From Bacillota bacterium (GTDB taxonomy: Bacteria; Bacillota; Clostridia; Acetivibrionales; DSM-1351), in contig JAEYTP010000140.1 of the NCBI GenBank assembly GCA_023433945.1, positions 1 to 31,088 on the forward strand: 31,088 nucleotides of DNA, read 5' to 3'. Position numbers and translations under genes: made by a program. Positions within the stretch are counted from its first letter, which is position 1. Each line of letters starts with the position of its first letter. The notes beneath the pieces were generated by a model. It was not told the DNA's origin. It saw nothing but the letters and a program-made list of their open reading frames with translations, and did not search any database. Positions 6,133 to 14,276 of this stretch are shown piece by piece.

Positions 6133-7800
6133 TTAGAATATCCTATATGCGCAGACAAAGTTATTTCTCCAATAGGAGGAATTTATGCTTGTTATTCTTA
6201 TCTTACCAGCGCTCGGGGAAGCATCAATCATCTGCCCGTTTCCTAGGGCGATGGCAACATGCCCATTGAAGGAGATTACATCGCCTCTTTTGATACTGCT
6301 CATACTTGTGATGCGCTTGTATCTAGAGGTACTCTTCCAACCTTCTGATGTCATGTAGCTCTGTTTAACACCGGCTTTATTTAATGTCCAGTATACAAAT
6401 CCGGAACAGTCAAAGGTATTTGGTCCTTTTGCTCCATAAACATATTTTGAACCAAGCTTAGACTTTGCAATTGCTATAAAGTTCTCAATACTAGCACTTG
6501 AGGAGACATTCGAACTACTACCAGAACCCGAAGAAGAGCCACTAGAGGAACTTCCTGAAGAGCTACTTCCTGAGCTGCTACTTCCTGAACTACTTGAACC
6601 ACTACCTGAGCTACTAGAATTGCCACTTGAACTTGTTGAACCGGTCCACTTTTTTGCATCATCGGATAACAGCTTGCTAATAGTTTTTGAACCAACTTTT
6701 CCATCGGCAGTCAGGCCATTTTTTTTCTGGAAGTTGATTACAGCGTCATGAGTATCGGAACCAAAATATCCTGTTGTACTTCTGAGATAATTAAGTTTCT
6801 TGAGGTACTTCTGTACATTGGTTACGTCATCACCACTATCACCCATGGAAAGTGCGAATTCTTCAGCTTTCGAGGACATAAGGATTTCCTTGGTCATTGG
6901 ACCTATATAGCCGTCAGCAATAAGCCCATGCTTGCTTTGAAACTTCTTTACTGCTGTTACAGTATCCTTTCCATATTTTCCATCCGGAGAAGTAGTTAGA
7001 TAACCAAGTTGATTCAGTCTGTTCTGAAGCTTAAGTATCTCATCACTTTCATCTCCTATAGAAAATGACATTGGAACTGCATTCTCAGAATAAAGAACTT
7101 CTCTTGTTAGCTTACCGACATTGCCGTCATCATATAAACCATTTTTCTTCTGGAATAACTTTACAGCGGCTTCAGTATCGGTTCCAAAGTAGCTTGTTAC
7201 TTTATCAATATAACCTAGCTCATACAATCTCAATTGTAACTGTTCAACATCTGTACCTTCAATACCAATTGCTACAGTATAGTGTTTAGCATCATCAGCC
7301 AAAAGCTTTTGGTAAGTTTCTTTGTCAACCTGTCCTGATATGGCTATTTCATTTCTCCGTTGAAATAGTTTAACCGCATATTCGATTTGCTCTGTAAACT
7401 CTTCAGTTGGTTCATCTGATTCCATATAATCAAGTTCTGTTAATTTTTTCTGAATAACTATTACAATAGGAGCATTATCACCAAGCTTGATTATGTCACC
7501 TTTTAATGGATTGAGTGTAGCAGAACTTCCAGATCTTGAGGGGTCTTGTGACGAACGTTGTTCAGTGCTATGAGACTGAGTTGAATTTGCTGATTCATTT
7601 GCTATTGCAGTGATTGATTGAGTTTCAGGTGTGTCTTCCAACTTTAAATCAGGTTGTATAATAAAAACTGTTAGCGATAAAGCAACTGCACCAGAAAGTG
7701 AAATTACAATATATTTAACATGCTTTGGGTACCTGTTTTTGTAATTAGTCAGCTTTTCATGCAGGTTTCTAAATAGATTTCTTTCATTATTAATACTCAT
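6133..7800 (-). CDS. Cell-wall hydrolase: 4 peptidoglycan-binding domains, Ser/Gly linker, NlpC/P60
   Basis: A 555-residue exported peptidoglycan endopeptidase. A basic cytoplasmic N-terminus is followed by one membrane anchor (about 30-48) and a Ser/Thr-rich spacer. Four PG_binding_1 repeats follow at about 105-168, 180-236, 247-307 and 318-380, each with LQxxLxxLGY and a FQxxxGLxxDG-type motif. A Ser/Gly linker of almost only those two residues (about 388-436) leads to an NlpC/P60 domain. Its catalytic Cys is C465 in FDCSGFVYW and its His is H514 in NGHVAIALG. The third polar position appears to be D526. I chose the ATG at 7800 for its AGGAGA box; the frame is open 27 codons further upstream without one. 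It likely cleaves stem-peptide bonds in septum or wall remodelling. Confidence 0.9.
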   Translation of the reverse strand: MSINNERNLFRNLHEKLTNYKNRYPKHVKYIVISLSGAVALSLTVFIIQPDLKLEDTPETQSITAIANESANSTQSHSTEQRSSQDPSRSGSSATLNPLKGDIIKLGDNAPIVIVIQKKLTELDYMESDEPTEEFTEQIEYAVKLFQRRNEIAISGQVDKETYQKLLADDAKHYTVAIGIEGTDVEQLQLRLYELGYIDKVTSYFGTDTEAAVKLFQKKNGLYDDGNVGKLTREVLYSENAVPMSFSIGDESDEILKLQNRLNQLGYLTTSPDGKYGKDTVTAVKKFQSKHGLIADGYIGPMTKEILMSSKAEEFALSMGDSGDDVTNVQKYLKKLNYLRSTTGYFGSDTHDAVINFQKKNGLTADGKVGSKTISKLLSDDAKKWTGSTSSSGNSSSSGSGSSSSGSSSSGSSSSGSSSSGSSSGSGSSSNVSSSASIENFIAIAKSKLGSKYVYGAKGPNTFDCSGFVYWTLNKAGVKQSYMTSEGWKSTSRYKRITSMSSIKRGDVISFNGHVAIALGNGQMIDASPSAGKIRITSINSSYWRNNFVCAYRIF

Positions 7801-8213
7801 TTTTTCTCCTAGTCCATAAATTTGTAAGATTTTGGGCATAACCCAATAGATGCATTTTGCAATCATCTTGTAGTTGTTCAAAATGTTTACATAAACTTAA
7901 GCCGGATGTAACAATTATATCATACTAACCTCTAAGAAATATTAAAGTTAGATAACAATTCAGTCCTATATCAGTATAAATAGGCAAGAAAATACATAAT
8001 TAGTTCTTTATTAACTGCATTTATTGCCAGTAAATAGAATAAAATAAAAAACTCATATAAAATGTGATATAATTGGTATGATTAGTGGTATTTAATATAT
8101 ATATTAATACTTGGTAACTAGAACGGATAAATAAGATAAGGTAAAATATACATTTTATTAAGCGACATGGGTTATATGATGTGCATAAATTAGTGTATAC
8201 ATGGGGTGATGTC
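7801..8213. promoter_or_regulatory. Divergent intergenic promoter region
   Basis: This gap of about 410 bases separates the minus-strand wall hydrolase from the plus-strand HD-GYP gene. GATATAATTG occurs once on each strand (plus near 8066, minus near 7920), giving a TATAAT-like -10 for each gene, but no clear -35 box is seen. No cyclic-di-GMP riboswitch core and no RNA gene is apparent. Confidence 0.4.
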
Positions 8214-9296
8214 ATGAGGGATATGTATATTAAGGCACAAAGCTGCCTGGAGGGTATGGTTTTATCAGAGGATTTATGCACAGATACAGGGGTATGCCTT
8301 ATTCCTAAAGGAACTACAATTACAGAGGAATTAGAAAAAAAGGTTAGGCGCTTTAGATTGATGCCTGTCAAGGTAATCATCTATGATGATGCTTTAATTG
8401 TTGAAGAAGTAAACAAAAAGGATTACCATAATGGTATTGACGGCTTATCTGTACCAGTAAGACGCACCTATTATGAAGCACAGGATGAAATTAAGGATGT
8501 ATTTGAGGATTTAAGCCTTGGCAAGAAAGTGTCTTCACAAAAGATAGAGGAAATTGTAAAAACAATTAAAAATAATATACCCGATGCATTGAGTGTTTTA
8601 AAATGTATGGATATTGTAAAGACCATAGACGACTATACTTATAGTCACTGTGTAAATGTATCTATGCTAGCCTCAATGCTAGCCAGATGGCTAGGATATT
8701 CTCCTAGGCAGGTTGAAGAGGTTGCAAAGGCAGGGCTATTACATGATGTGGGAAAAGTATTAGTTCCAAAAGAATTCATTAACAAAACAGACAAACTTAC
8801 TGAGCCTGAATATGAAGAAGTTAAAAAACATGTAACCTATTCATACAGATATATAGAAAGTGTTGAGGGGTTAAGTGCTGATGTTAAAATGGGAGTGCTA
8901 ATGCACCATGAGCGTGAAAATGGTACAGGGTATCCTTTGGGAGCAAAATCATCTCAAATTCATAAGTACGCGAAGATTATAGCTATAGCTGATGTATATG
9001 ATGCTTTGACATCGGACAGGGTGTATAAAACAAGAATCCCAGTTTTCAAAGCATTGAAAATTATTCTTAATGATTATGAAAATAGCTTGGATATTTCGCT
9101 GGCAAACGTATTTGCAGAGCGTGTTTTGAGTAATTATATTAATGAATATGTTATTTTAAATACTGGAGAAATTGGACAGATAGTACATATTCAGAAACAA
9201 AACTTGCTAAAGCCCATTTTAAAGATCGATAGTGTGTTTGTAGATATGGCTAAAGAGAAGGACTTAGAGATTGCAAGTATCTTTTGGGGACTATAA
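8214..9296 (+). CDS. HD-GYP domain cyclic-di-GMP phosphodiesterase-type protein
   Basis: 360 residues. The HD-GYP core has H145, the metal pair H177-D178 in LLHDVGK, H206, the HH pair 231-232, and the GYP loop NGTGYPLG (239-241). The ADVYDALTSDR signature (about 260-269) completes it. This set is what active HD-GYP phosphodiesterases use to hydrolyse cyclic-di-GMP (or related dinucleotides). The first 90 residues are a short beta-rich region common in clostridial HD-GYP proteins, not a recognised sensor. I start at the ATG at 8214, which has GGGGTGAT before it. A GTG 11 codons upstream is open but lacks a binding site. It acts in the cytoplasm and may influence motility or surface functions. 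Confidence 0.88.
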   Translation: MRDMYIKAQSCLEGMVLSEDLCTDTGVCLIPKGTTITEELEKKVRRFRLMPVKVIIYDDALIVEEVNKKDYHNGIDGLSVPVRRTYYEAQDEIKDVFEDLSLGKKVSSQKIEEIVKTIKNNIPDALSVLKCMDIVKTIDDYTYSHCVNVSMLASMLARWLGYSPRQVEEVAKAGLLHDVGKVLVPKEFINKTDKLTEPEYEEVKKHVTYSYRYIESVEGLSADVKMGVLMHHERENGTGYPLGAKSSQIHKYAKIIAIADVYDALTSDRVYKTRIPVFKALKIILNDYENSLDISLANVFAERVLSNYINEYVILNTGEIGQIVHIQKQNLLKPILKIDSVFVDMAKEKDLEIASIFWGL

Positions 9297-9363
9297 ATTA
9301 CGGGTAACAATTATTATGTTTCCTTAATATTATATAGAAGTACCATTAATGGGGTGTACTTCT

Positions 9364-9747
9364 ATGGAATTAAACAATGCTCAAAAGGCTGAGGTAAATC
9401 AGCTTGACAGTACTATTGCGGCTCTCATAGCAACAATAATAGCTATAGGTATATCAATAATCAATTTGTTAGGTAGAAAAAAATCCATTATTGACGAAAA
9501 ACCGCTTCCGTCATGTTTTGATGAGCTTCCAACACTTACTTCAATAATTATTGTTTTAGTTTCCTTCTTCTTCTTCGGCTTGGCTAGGGATGAATGCAAA
9601 GAGAGTGAGGAAGAGGATTGTAGTGCCCAAATAAGCCTACTAACAAGCTTTTTAGTGCTATTTGTTTCTATTGTTCGGTTAATTAACATATCCGGTCAAA
9701 CTCCTGGCTCGGAAGCTCAAACAGTAGCTGACTCAGGCAAACGGTAA
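9364..9747 (+). CDS. Small three-helix membrane protein of unknown function
   Basis: 127 residues, no family recognised. Predicted helices lie at about 17-37, 58-75 and 89-107. A very acidic loop (about 76-87, ARDECKESEEED) holds C78 and C86, and another Cys is at 51. The C-terminus is hydrophilic. The ATG at 9364 has GGGGTG 7 bases upstream; the ATG at 9349 belongs to that same stretch and is less likely. It lies 67 bases after the HD-GYP gene on the same strand with no terminator between, so the two may be co-transcribed. Confidence 0.6.
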   Translation: MELNNAQKAEVNQLDSTIAALIATIIAIGISIINLLGRKKSIIDEKPLPSCFDELPTLTSIIIVLVSFFFFGLARDECKESEEEDCSAQISLLTSFLVLFVSIVRLINISGQTPGSEAQTVADSGKR

Positions 9748-9815
9748 TTGTGAGGTATTATATTAATTGCTATATTGAGATTTTATTTTGTTAAATATTA
9801 TGTTTATTTTTTATA

Positions 9816-9844
9816 TTGTGTTTGTGTTTTTATATGAATATAAT
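9816..9844 (+). promoter_or_regulatory. Candidate promoter of the AEC permease gene
   Basis: TTGTGT at 9816-9821 and TATAAT at 9839-9844 are separated by 17 bases, 60 bases before the AEC start. The -10 is perfect and the -35 is weak. Confidence 0.35.
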
Positions 9845-9904
9845 GATAATGAAAAAAATGTTTAAATAGCAATTGATATAATGAGACATACATTGGGGGA
9901 CAAA

Positions 9905-10891
9905 ATGGAAAATGAGGTAAGCGCAATAATTTATCAAATAATAATACTAACTCTTTTAGGAGCTACTGGGTATATTGCAGGCAAAAAAAAAGTTCTACCT
10001 GCCGATACTCACAAATACATTTCGGCATTGATTTTAAAGATAACAATGCCTTTTCTTCTGTTTACCACAATGGGAAACTATTCATTTACTAGTGATACTC
10101 TCAAAAATGGCTTATTAATATCAGTATTTGGCGCCTTATTCGTACTTATTTCCGGACTTATAGGTTTAGTTTCAACGAAATTATTTGGAATAAAGGATAA
10201 AGCAAAAAATGTTTATATTGCTTCATCTATGTTCGGGAATGTTATATTTATGGCATATCCCTTAATAAGGGCTATGTATGGCGATAACGGTGACATGGGA
10301 ATAGTTTATGCTATATTCTTTAATATTGCAAATGATGCTATACTCTGGACAGTTGGTGTTTACTTGTTTAATAAGCATAAAGCTACTAGTTGGAAGGAAA
10401 ACCTTTCACATTTACTAAACCCGAACATTATAGCATTTTTGGGGGGCTTTGTAATCATAGGGCTAAAGCAGTTTTTTCATATAGACCAGTACCCTATGTA
10501 TAGCAAAGCTTGGGACATAGTGTATTCTGCGTTTAACGGATTAGGGCATACGACAATTTATCTGTCGATGATTTTTATTGGGTTAATCTTGGCGAATATT
10601 AAAATAAACGGCATTAAATACCTAATATCCAGGTGGAGGTTCTTATTCTTCTCATTATCAAAGCTGTTAATAGTACCTCTTATAGCCTTACTATTTTTCT
10701 CATTATTCAATTTTGACTCAAATGTAGTGAAAATAGTGGTTGTCCAACTTGGTATGCCAGCTGCTACAATTGTATCTGCACTGGCGTTGCAATATGACTC
10801 AGACTACAATACCGCAACAGAAGGAGTATTCTTCTCAACTATACTTTCGGTGTTTAGCTTACCGCTATTAGTTTACCTCATATCTTTATAA
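9905..10891 (+). CDS. AEC-family (auxin efflux carrier-like) permease
   Basis: 328 residues with about ten membrane helices. It opens with ILTLLGATGYIAGKKKVLP, followed by LILKITMPFLLFTTM, a helix broken by Pro typical of the AEC family. The second half repeats the motif at VVVQLGMPAATIVSALALQY. Family members export organic acids, malate-like compounds or amino-acid-like anions; the substrate here is unknown. The ATG at 9905 is preceded by GGGGGA; an upstream in-frame ATG at 9881 has no site. A strong terminator follows, so this is a single-gene unit. Confidence 0.85.
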   Translation: MENEVSAIIYQIIILTLLGATGYIAGKKKVLPADTHKYISALILKITMPFLLFTTMGNYSFTSDTLKNGLLISVFGALFVLISGLIGLVSTKLFGIKDKAKNVYIASSMFGNVIFMAYPLIRAMYGDNGDMGIVYAIFFNIANDAILWTVGVYLFNKHKATSWKENLSHLLNPNIIAFLGGFVIIGLKQFFHIDQYPMYSKAWDIVYSAFNGLGHTTIYLSMIFIGLILANIKINGIKYLISRWRFLFFSLSKLLIVPLIALLFFSLFNFDSNVVKIVVVQLGMPAATIVSALALQYDSDYNTATEGVFFSTILSVFSLPLLVYLISL

Positions 10892-10906
10892 ATACAAATT
10901 ATTAAG

Positions 10907-10940
10907 AAAGATACGAATTATTGTTCGTATCTTTTTTTTT
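10907..10940 (+). terminator. Rho-independent terminator after the AEC permease gene
   Basis: Perfect 11-base arms AAAGATACGAA and TTCGTATCTTT with a 6-base loop, then an uninterrupted T run to 10940. Confidence 0.9.
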
Positions 10941-10944
10941 GTTA

Positions 10945-10973
10945 TTGACAATCTAAAGACAGCTTGTTACTAT
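10945..10973 (+). promoter_or_regulatory. Promoter of the purine operon
   Basis: A perfect TTGACA (10945-10950), a 17-base spacer and TACTAT (10968-10973). It begins 5 bases past the preceding terminator and 95 bases before purE. Confidence 0.8.
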
Positions 10974-10982
10974 TAATTTATA

Positions 10983-11028
10983 AAAACACGAATATTTTTT
11001 ACACTTTACACAAAAATGTTCACTTATT
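10983..11028. promoter_or_regulatory. Candidate pair of inverted PurR boxes
   Basis: ACGAATATT (core CGAA at 10989) and, inverted, AATGTTCAC at 11015-11023 (reverse complement GTGAACATT) resemble the two halves of Bacillus PurBoxes (AWWWCCGAACWWT) facing each other with an about 18-base gap. The second copy has TGAA instead of CGAA. The pair lies just downstream of the -10 box, a position suited to repression. No guanine-type purine riboswitch is seen in this leader. Confidence 0.35.
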
Positions 11029-11068
11029 CACTAAGTACATAATGATTATTTGTAGGAGGACTAATAGT

Positions 11069-11581
11069 ATGTGCGTTGCAAAGGATGCAAAGGTAGCAGT
11101 AATAATGGGAAGTGATTCTGACTTTTCTGTAATGAAATCTTGTGTGAAAATGTTAAAGCAGTTTGAAGTTAGCTGCGAAGTTATGGTATGTTCAGCTCAT
11201 AGAACACCTGAGGCAGCAGCTGATTTTGCTAAGAATGCTGCTAAAAATGGATTTGACGTTATTATTGCAGCTGCTGGGAAGGCAGCACACCTACCAGGAG
11301 TACTGGCAGCCTTTACTCCACTACCTGTAATAGGGGTACCTATTAAATCCTCTACTCTAGATGGTCTGGATTCACTATTATCCATAGTTCAAATGCCTTC
11401 TGGTATACCGGTAGCGACAGTAGCACTTGACGGAGCCGAAAACGCAGCTTTGCTTGCAGTTCAGATATTATCTACAGCCCACCATGATTTGAGAGATAAA
11501 ATGATAGAATATAAAGCTTCATTAGCAGAAAAAGTGAAAAAGAAAAATGCAGAACTTCAAATTAAATTAGAAGAACTTTAA
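11069..11581 (+). CDS. purE: N5-carboxyaminoimidazole ribonucleotide mutase / AIR carboxylase subunit PurE
   Basis: 170 residues, normal for PurE. Motifs are VIMGSDSDFSVMK at the N-terminus, CSAHRTPE, and AGKAAHLPGVLA, the substrate-binding loop with catalytic His of class I PurE. It makes CAIR in de novo purine synthesis. The start at 11069 has GTAGGAGG nearby; the frame is open further upstream into the leader without a binding site. purK, its usual partner for carboxylation in aerobes, is not beside it, so CO2 may be used directly or purK lies elsewhere (inference). First gene of the operon, 17 bases before purF. Confidence 0.93.
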   Translation: MCVAKDAKVAVIMGSDSDFSVMKSCVKMLKQFEVSCEVMVCSAHRTPEAAADFAKNAAKNGFDVIIAAAGKAAHLPGVLAAFTPLPVIGVPIKSSTLDGLDSLLSIVQMPSGIPVATVALDGAENAALLAVQILSTAHHDLRDKMIEYKASLAEKVKKKNAELQIKLEEL

Positions 11582-11598
11582 ATAAAAGGAGTATACCC

Positions 11599-13062
11599 AT
11601 GTGTAACAGGAACGCTTGCTTGACGTGCACAGATTTTGACTGTATGGAAGACAGACCGGATAAACTTCGCGAAGAATGTGGTGTTTTTGGAGTTTATTCA
11701 ATGCCGGATTCAGCTGAAGACGTTGCAGGAATGACATATTATGGGCTTTATGCACTACAGCATAGAGGACAGGAAAGTTCAGGTATTGCAGTAAGTGACA
11801 ATGGAACAATTGTATTCCACAAGGATATGGGGTTGGTACCTGAAGTATTTGATAGAGTTGTTTTGGAACACTTAAAGGGCAACATGGCAATTGGTCATGT
11901 ACGATACTCAACAACAGGTGCCAGCAGAAGAGAAAATGCTCAGCCCATGGTTGTTAGATATAGAAACGGTAATCTTGCTATGGCGCACAATGGTAACATT
12001 GTCAATGCCAGTGAGATTCGTGAAAGAATGGAGAATGGCGGTACTATATTTCAGACCACAAATGACACAGAAGTAATGGTAAATCTTATTACTAAACATT
12101 CTGTATTCTCAAATAGCCTTGAACATGCTATTCAGAAGATGATGGAAGAAGTAAGAGGATCATATGCTCTTACCATAATAACTGAAGATAAGCTGATAGG
12201 TGTGAGGGATCCTCTCGGAATCAGACCACTTTGCCTTGGAAAGACACAAAAGTCATACGTGTTGGCTTCTGAGACATGTGCTCTTGATGCTGTTAATGCA
12301 GAATACATAAGAGATATTCAACCTGGTGAAATTGTTATAATTCAAAATAATCAAGTCACATCAATTTTAAAAGAAGAACCAAAGAACACGAGACTATGCA
12401 TATTTGAATTTGTTTATTTTGCTAGACCAGATAGCATAATAGACAATGCTAGTGTTCAGCAGTCACGCTATGAGGCTGGAAAAAGACTTGCAATAGAGCA
12501 TCCTGTTGAGGCGGATGTTGTAATAGGTGTACCTGACTCTGGCATATCAGCGGCTATTGGCTTTTCTAAGCAGACGGGTATTCCATACGGAGAAGGGATA
12601 GTAAAGAATAAGTATGTGGCTAGAACCTTTATTCAACCAAGTCAAGGAATGAGAGAGGCAGCTGTAAGAATTAAGCACAATGCTATTAGAAAATCTGTTG
12701 AAGGCAAAAGAGTTGTTATCATTGATGATTCAATCGTACGAGGTACTACTACCAGAAGAATTGTTCAGATTCTGAAAAATGCAGGTGCAAAAGAGGTGCA
12801 TATGAGAGTTAGCTCACCACCGCTTATGTACCCATGCTATTTTGGTATAGATATTTCATCTAGAAAAGAATTGGTAGCATCCAAATTGTCGGTGGATGAG
12901 ATTAGAGAAATGATTTGTGCTGATACTCTCGGATACTTGAGTCTGGAAGGACTATTGAAAACCCCTATTGGCTCAAAATGCGGGTTCTGTACAGCTTGTC
13001 TGGATGGTAAATATCCTGTTGAAGTGCCTGATGAAGCAGACAAATTATGCTTGGGGTGTTAG
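11599..13062 (+). CDS. purF: Amidophosphoribosyltransferase (iron-sulfur type)
   Basis: 487 residues. It makes phosphoribosylamine from PRPP and glutamine, the committed step of purine synthesis. The N-terminal Ntn glutaminase begins at C27 in EECGVFG after propeptide removal. The PRPP loop is VVIIDDSIVRGTTTRR. Fe-S cluster Cys residues occur in RLCIFEFVYFARPD, MYPCYFGID and CGFCTACLDG, as in the Bacillus-type enzyme. The strong AAAGGAG before 11599 supports this start. It gives a 26-residue leader with four extra Cys (C2, C7, C10, C15), whereas an ATG at 11644 would give the usual 11-residue propeptide but lacks a binding site. Ends before a repeat-rich gap. Confidence 0.95.
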   Translation: MCNRNACLTCTDFDCMEDRPDKLREECGVFGVYSMPDSAEDVAGMTYYGLYALQHRGQESSGIAVSDNGTIVFHKDMGLVPEVFDRVVLEHLKGNMAIGHVRYSTTGASRRENAQPMVVRYRNGNLAMAHNGNIVNASEIRERMENGGTIFQTTNDTEVMVNLITKHSVFSNSLEHAIQKMMEEVRGSYALTIITEDKLIGVRDPLGIRPLCLGKTQKSYVLASETCALDAVNAEYIRDIQPGEIVIIQNNQVTSILKEEPKNTRLCIFEFVYFARPDSIIDNASVQQSRYEAGKRLAIEHPVEADVVIGVPDSGISAAIGFSKQTGIPYGEGIVKNKYVARTFIQPSQGMREAAVRIKHNAIRKSVEGKRVVIIDDSIVRGTTTRRIVQILKNAGAKEVHMRVSSPPLMYPCYFGIDISSRKELVASKLSVDEIREMICADTLGYLSLEGLLKTPIGSKCGFCTACLDGKYPVEVPDEADKLCLGC

Positions 13063-13253
13063 GTGATTCATCTGATTAAACACATGTGGTACTATAAACA
13101 ACTAGCTAAATGTAGAAACAACTAGCAAATGTAGAACCAACTAGCTAAATGAATGTACTAGAAAACAAAGCTAAAATGATGAATAAAAACAGAGGTATTA
13201 AAATAAATTTAGAAGTGCTGGCAGTGCCACACAGTTATTTGGAGGCGTAAAAA
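13063..13253. repeat. Repeat-bearing gap between purF and purM
   Basis: Three imperfect tandem copies of an about 20-base unit begin at 13099, 13119 and 13138 (core CAACTAGCTAAATGTAGA, with copy 2 lacking one T and copy 3 ending AATGTA). The rest is A-rich without an ORF or terminator. The operon is likely transcribed through it. Confidence 0.6.
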
Positions 13254-14276
13254 ATGGCTACATACAAGGATGCTGGAGTAGATGTAGAGGCGGGTTACGA
13301 GGCAGTTAGATTGATGAAAAATCATGTAAAGCGTACAATGAGACCTGAGGTTATGGCAGAACTAGGCGGGTTTGGTGGATTATTTAGTCTTAATAAGGAT
13401 AAATATGAAGAGCCCGTATTGGTATCAGGAACCGATGGAGTTGGAACCAAGCTCAAGATAGCTTTCCTGACCAATAAGCATGATACAGTAGGTATTGATT
13501 GTGTTGCAATGTGTGTAAATGACATAGTTTGTTCAGGTGCTGAACCGCTTTTCTTTTTGGACTATGTTGCAGTAGGGAAGAACTATCCAGAGAAGGTGGC
13601 TGAAATTGTTAAAGGTGTTGCTGAGGGATGTGTGATCTCCGGATGTGCACTCATTGGTGGTGAAACTGCTGAGATGCCAGGCTTCTACCCCGTTGACGAA
13701 TATGATTTGGCAGGCTTTGCAGTTGGCATAGTGGATAAGAAAAAAATAATAGACGGCAGCAAGATAAAGGCAGGAGACAAGCTTATTGGCTTACCATCAT
13801 CAGGTATACACAGCAACGGCTTTTCTCTGGTGAGAACACTTATAAAGCCTTCTGAAGATAATATAAAGGAATACATCCAAAAGCTAGGCTGTACTTTGGG
13901 AGAAGAGCTCCTAAAACCAACAAGAATATATGTAAAAACTATTCTTGACCTTGTACGTAAATTTGAAATTAAGGGGATTTCACATATTACTGGCGGAGGG
14001 TTTATTGAAAATATACCAAGAATGGTGCCAGAGGGGTTAAGGGTTAGCATAAATAAGGGAGCTTGGCCTGTATTGCCTATATTTGATATCCTAAGAGAAC
14101 TTGGTAATATCTCCGAAAGGGATATATACAATACGTTCAACATGGGAGTTGGAATGGTTATGGCTGTTTCAGCCGATATTGCGGAAGACGTTGTAGAGTA
14201 TCTGAAGCAAAACAACGAGCCAGCATATATTATTGGTTCTATTACTGAAGGTGAAGCAGGAGTAGATATATGTTAA
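13254..14276 (+). CDS. purM: Phosphoribosylformylglycinamidine cyclo-ligase (AIR synthetase)
   Basis: 340 residues, the usual PurM length. It closes the imidazole ring, turning FGAM into AIR with ATP. Seen are DVEAGYEAVRLMK at the N-terminus, VSGTDGVGTKLKIAF (nucleotide-binding loop) and GAEPLFFLDYVAVGK. Also seen are IGGETAEMPGFY and ITGGGFIENIPRM near the C-terminal half, all family hallmarks. GGAGG lies 8 bases before the ATG. The end overlaps purN by 7 bases, so the two are translationally coupled. Confidence 0.95.
   Translation: MATYKDAGVDVEAGYEAVRLMKNHVKRTMRPEVMAELGGFGGLFSLNKDKYEEPVLVSGTDGVGTKLKIAFLTNKHDTVGIDCVAMCVNDIVCSGAEPLFFLDYVAVGKNYPEKVAEIVKGVAEGCVISGCALIGGETAEMPGFYPVDEYDLAGFAVGIVDKKKIIDGSKIKAGDKLIGLPSSGIHSNGFSLVRTLIKPSEDNIKEYIQKLGCTLGEELLKPTRIYVKTILDLVRKFEIKGISHITGGGFIENIPRMVPEGLRVSINKGAWPVLPIFDILRELGNISERDIYNTFNMGVGMVMAVSADIAEDVVEYLKQNNEPAYIIGSITEGEAGVDIC

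Noticed and set aside
5952..6158. 68-codon hydrophobic minus-strand frame
   Set aside because: It runs through the terminator hairpin and AT-rich gap and overlaps the end of the hydrolase gene; no ribosome binding site.
6474..6704. Antiparallel frame with Val/Gln/Ala-rich repeats
   Set aside because: A frame-shifted reading of the Ser/Gly linker codons of the hydrolase gene, not a separate gene.
8100..8213. Possible cyclic-di-GMP riboswitch before the HD-GYP gene
   Set aside because: No GEMM-type core sequence or fitting stems could be found by eye.
10974..11068. Possible purine riboswitch before purE
   Set aside because: The leader is only about 95 bases and lacks the guanine-riboswitch core and P1/P2/P3 stems; it is also too short to hold one plus a terminator.
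13099..13157. CRISPR-like array between purF and purM
   Set aside because: The copies abut with no spacers, are only about 20 bases and drift in sequence; there are no cas genes.
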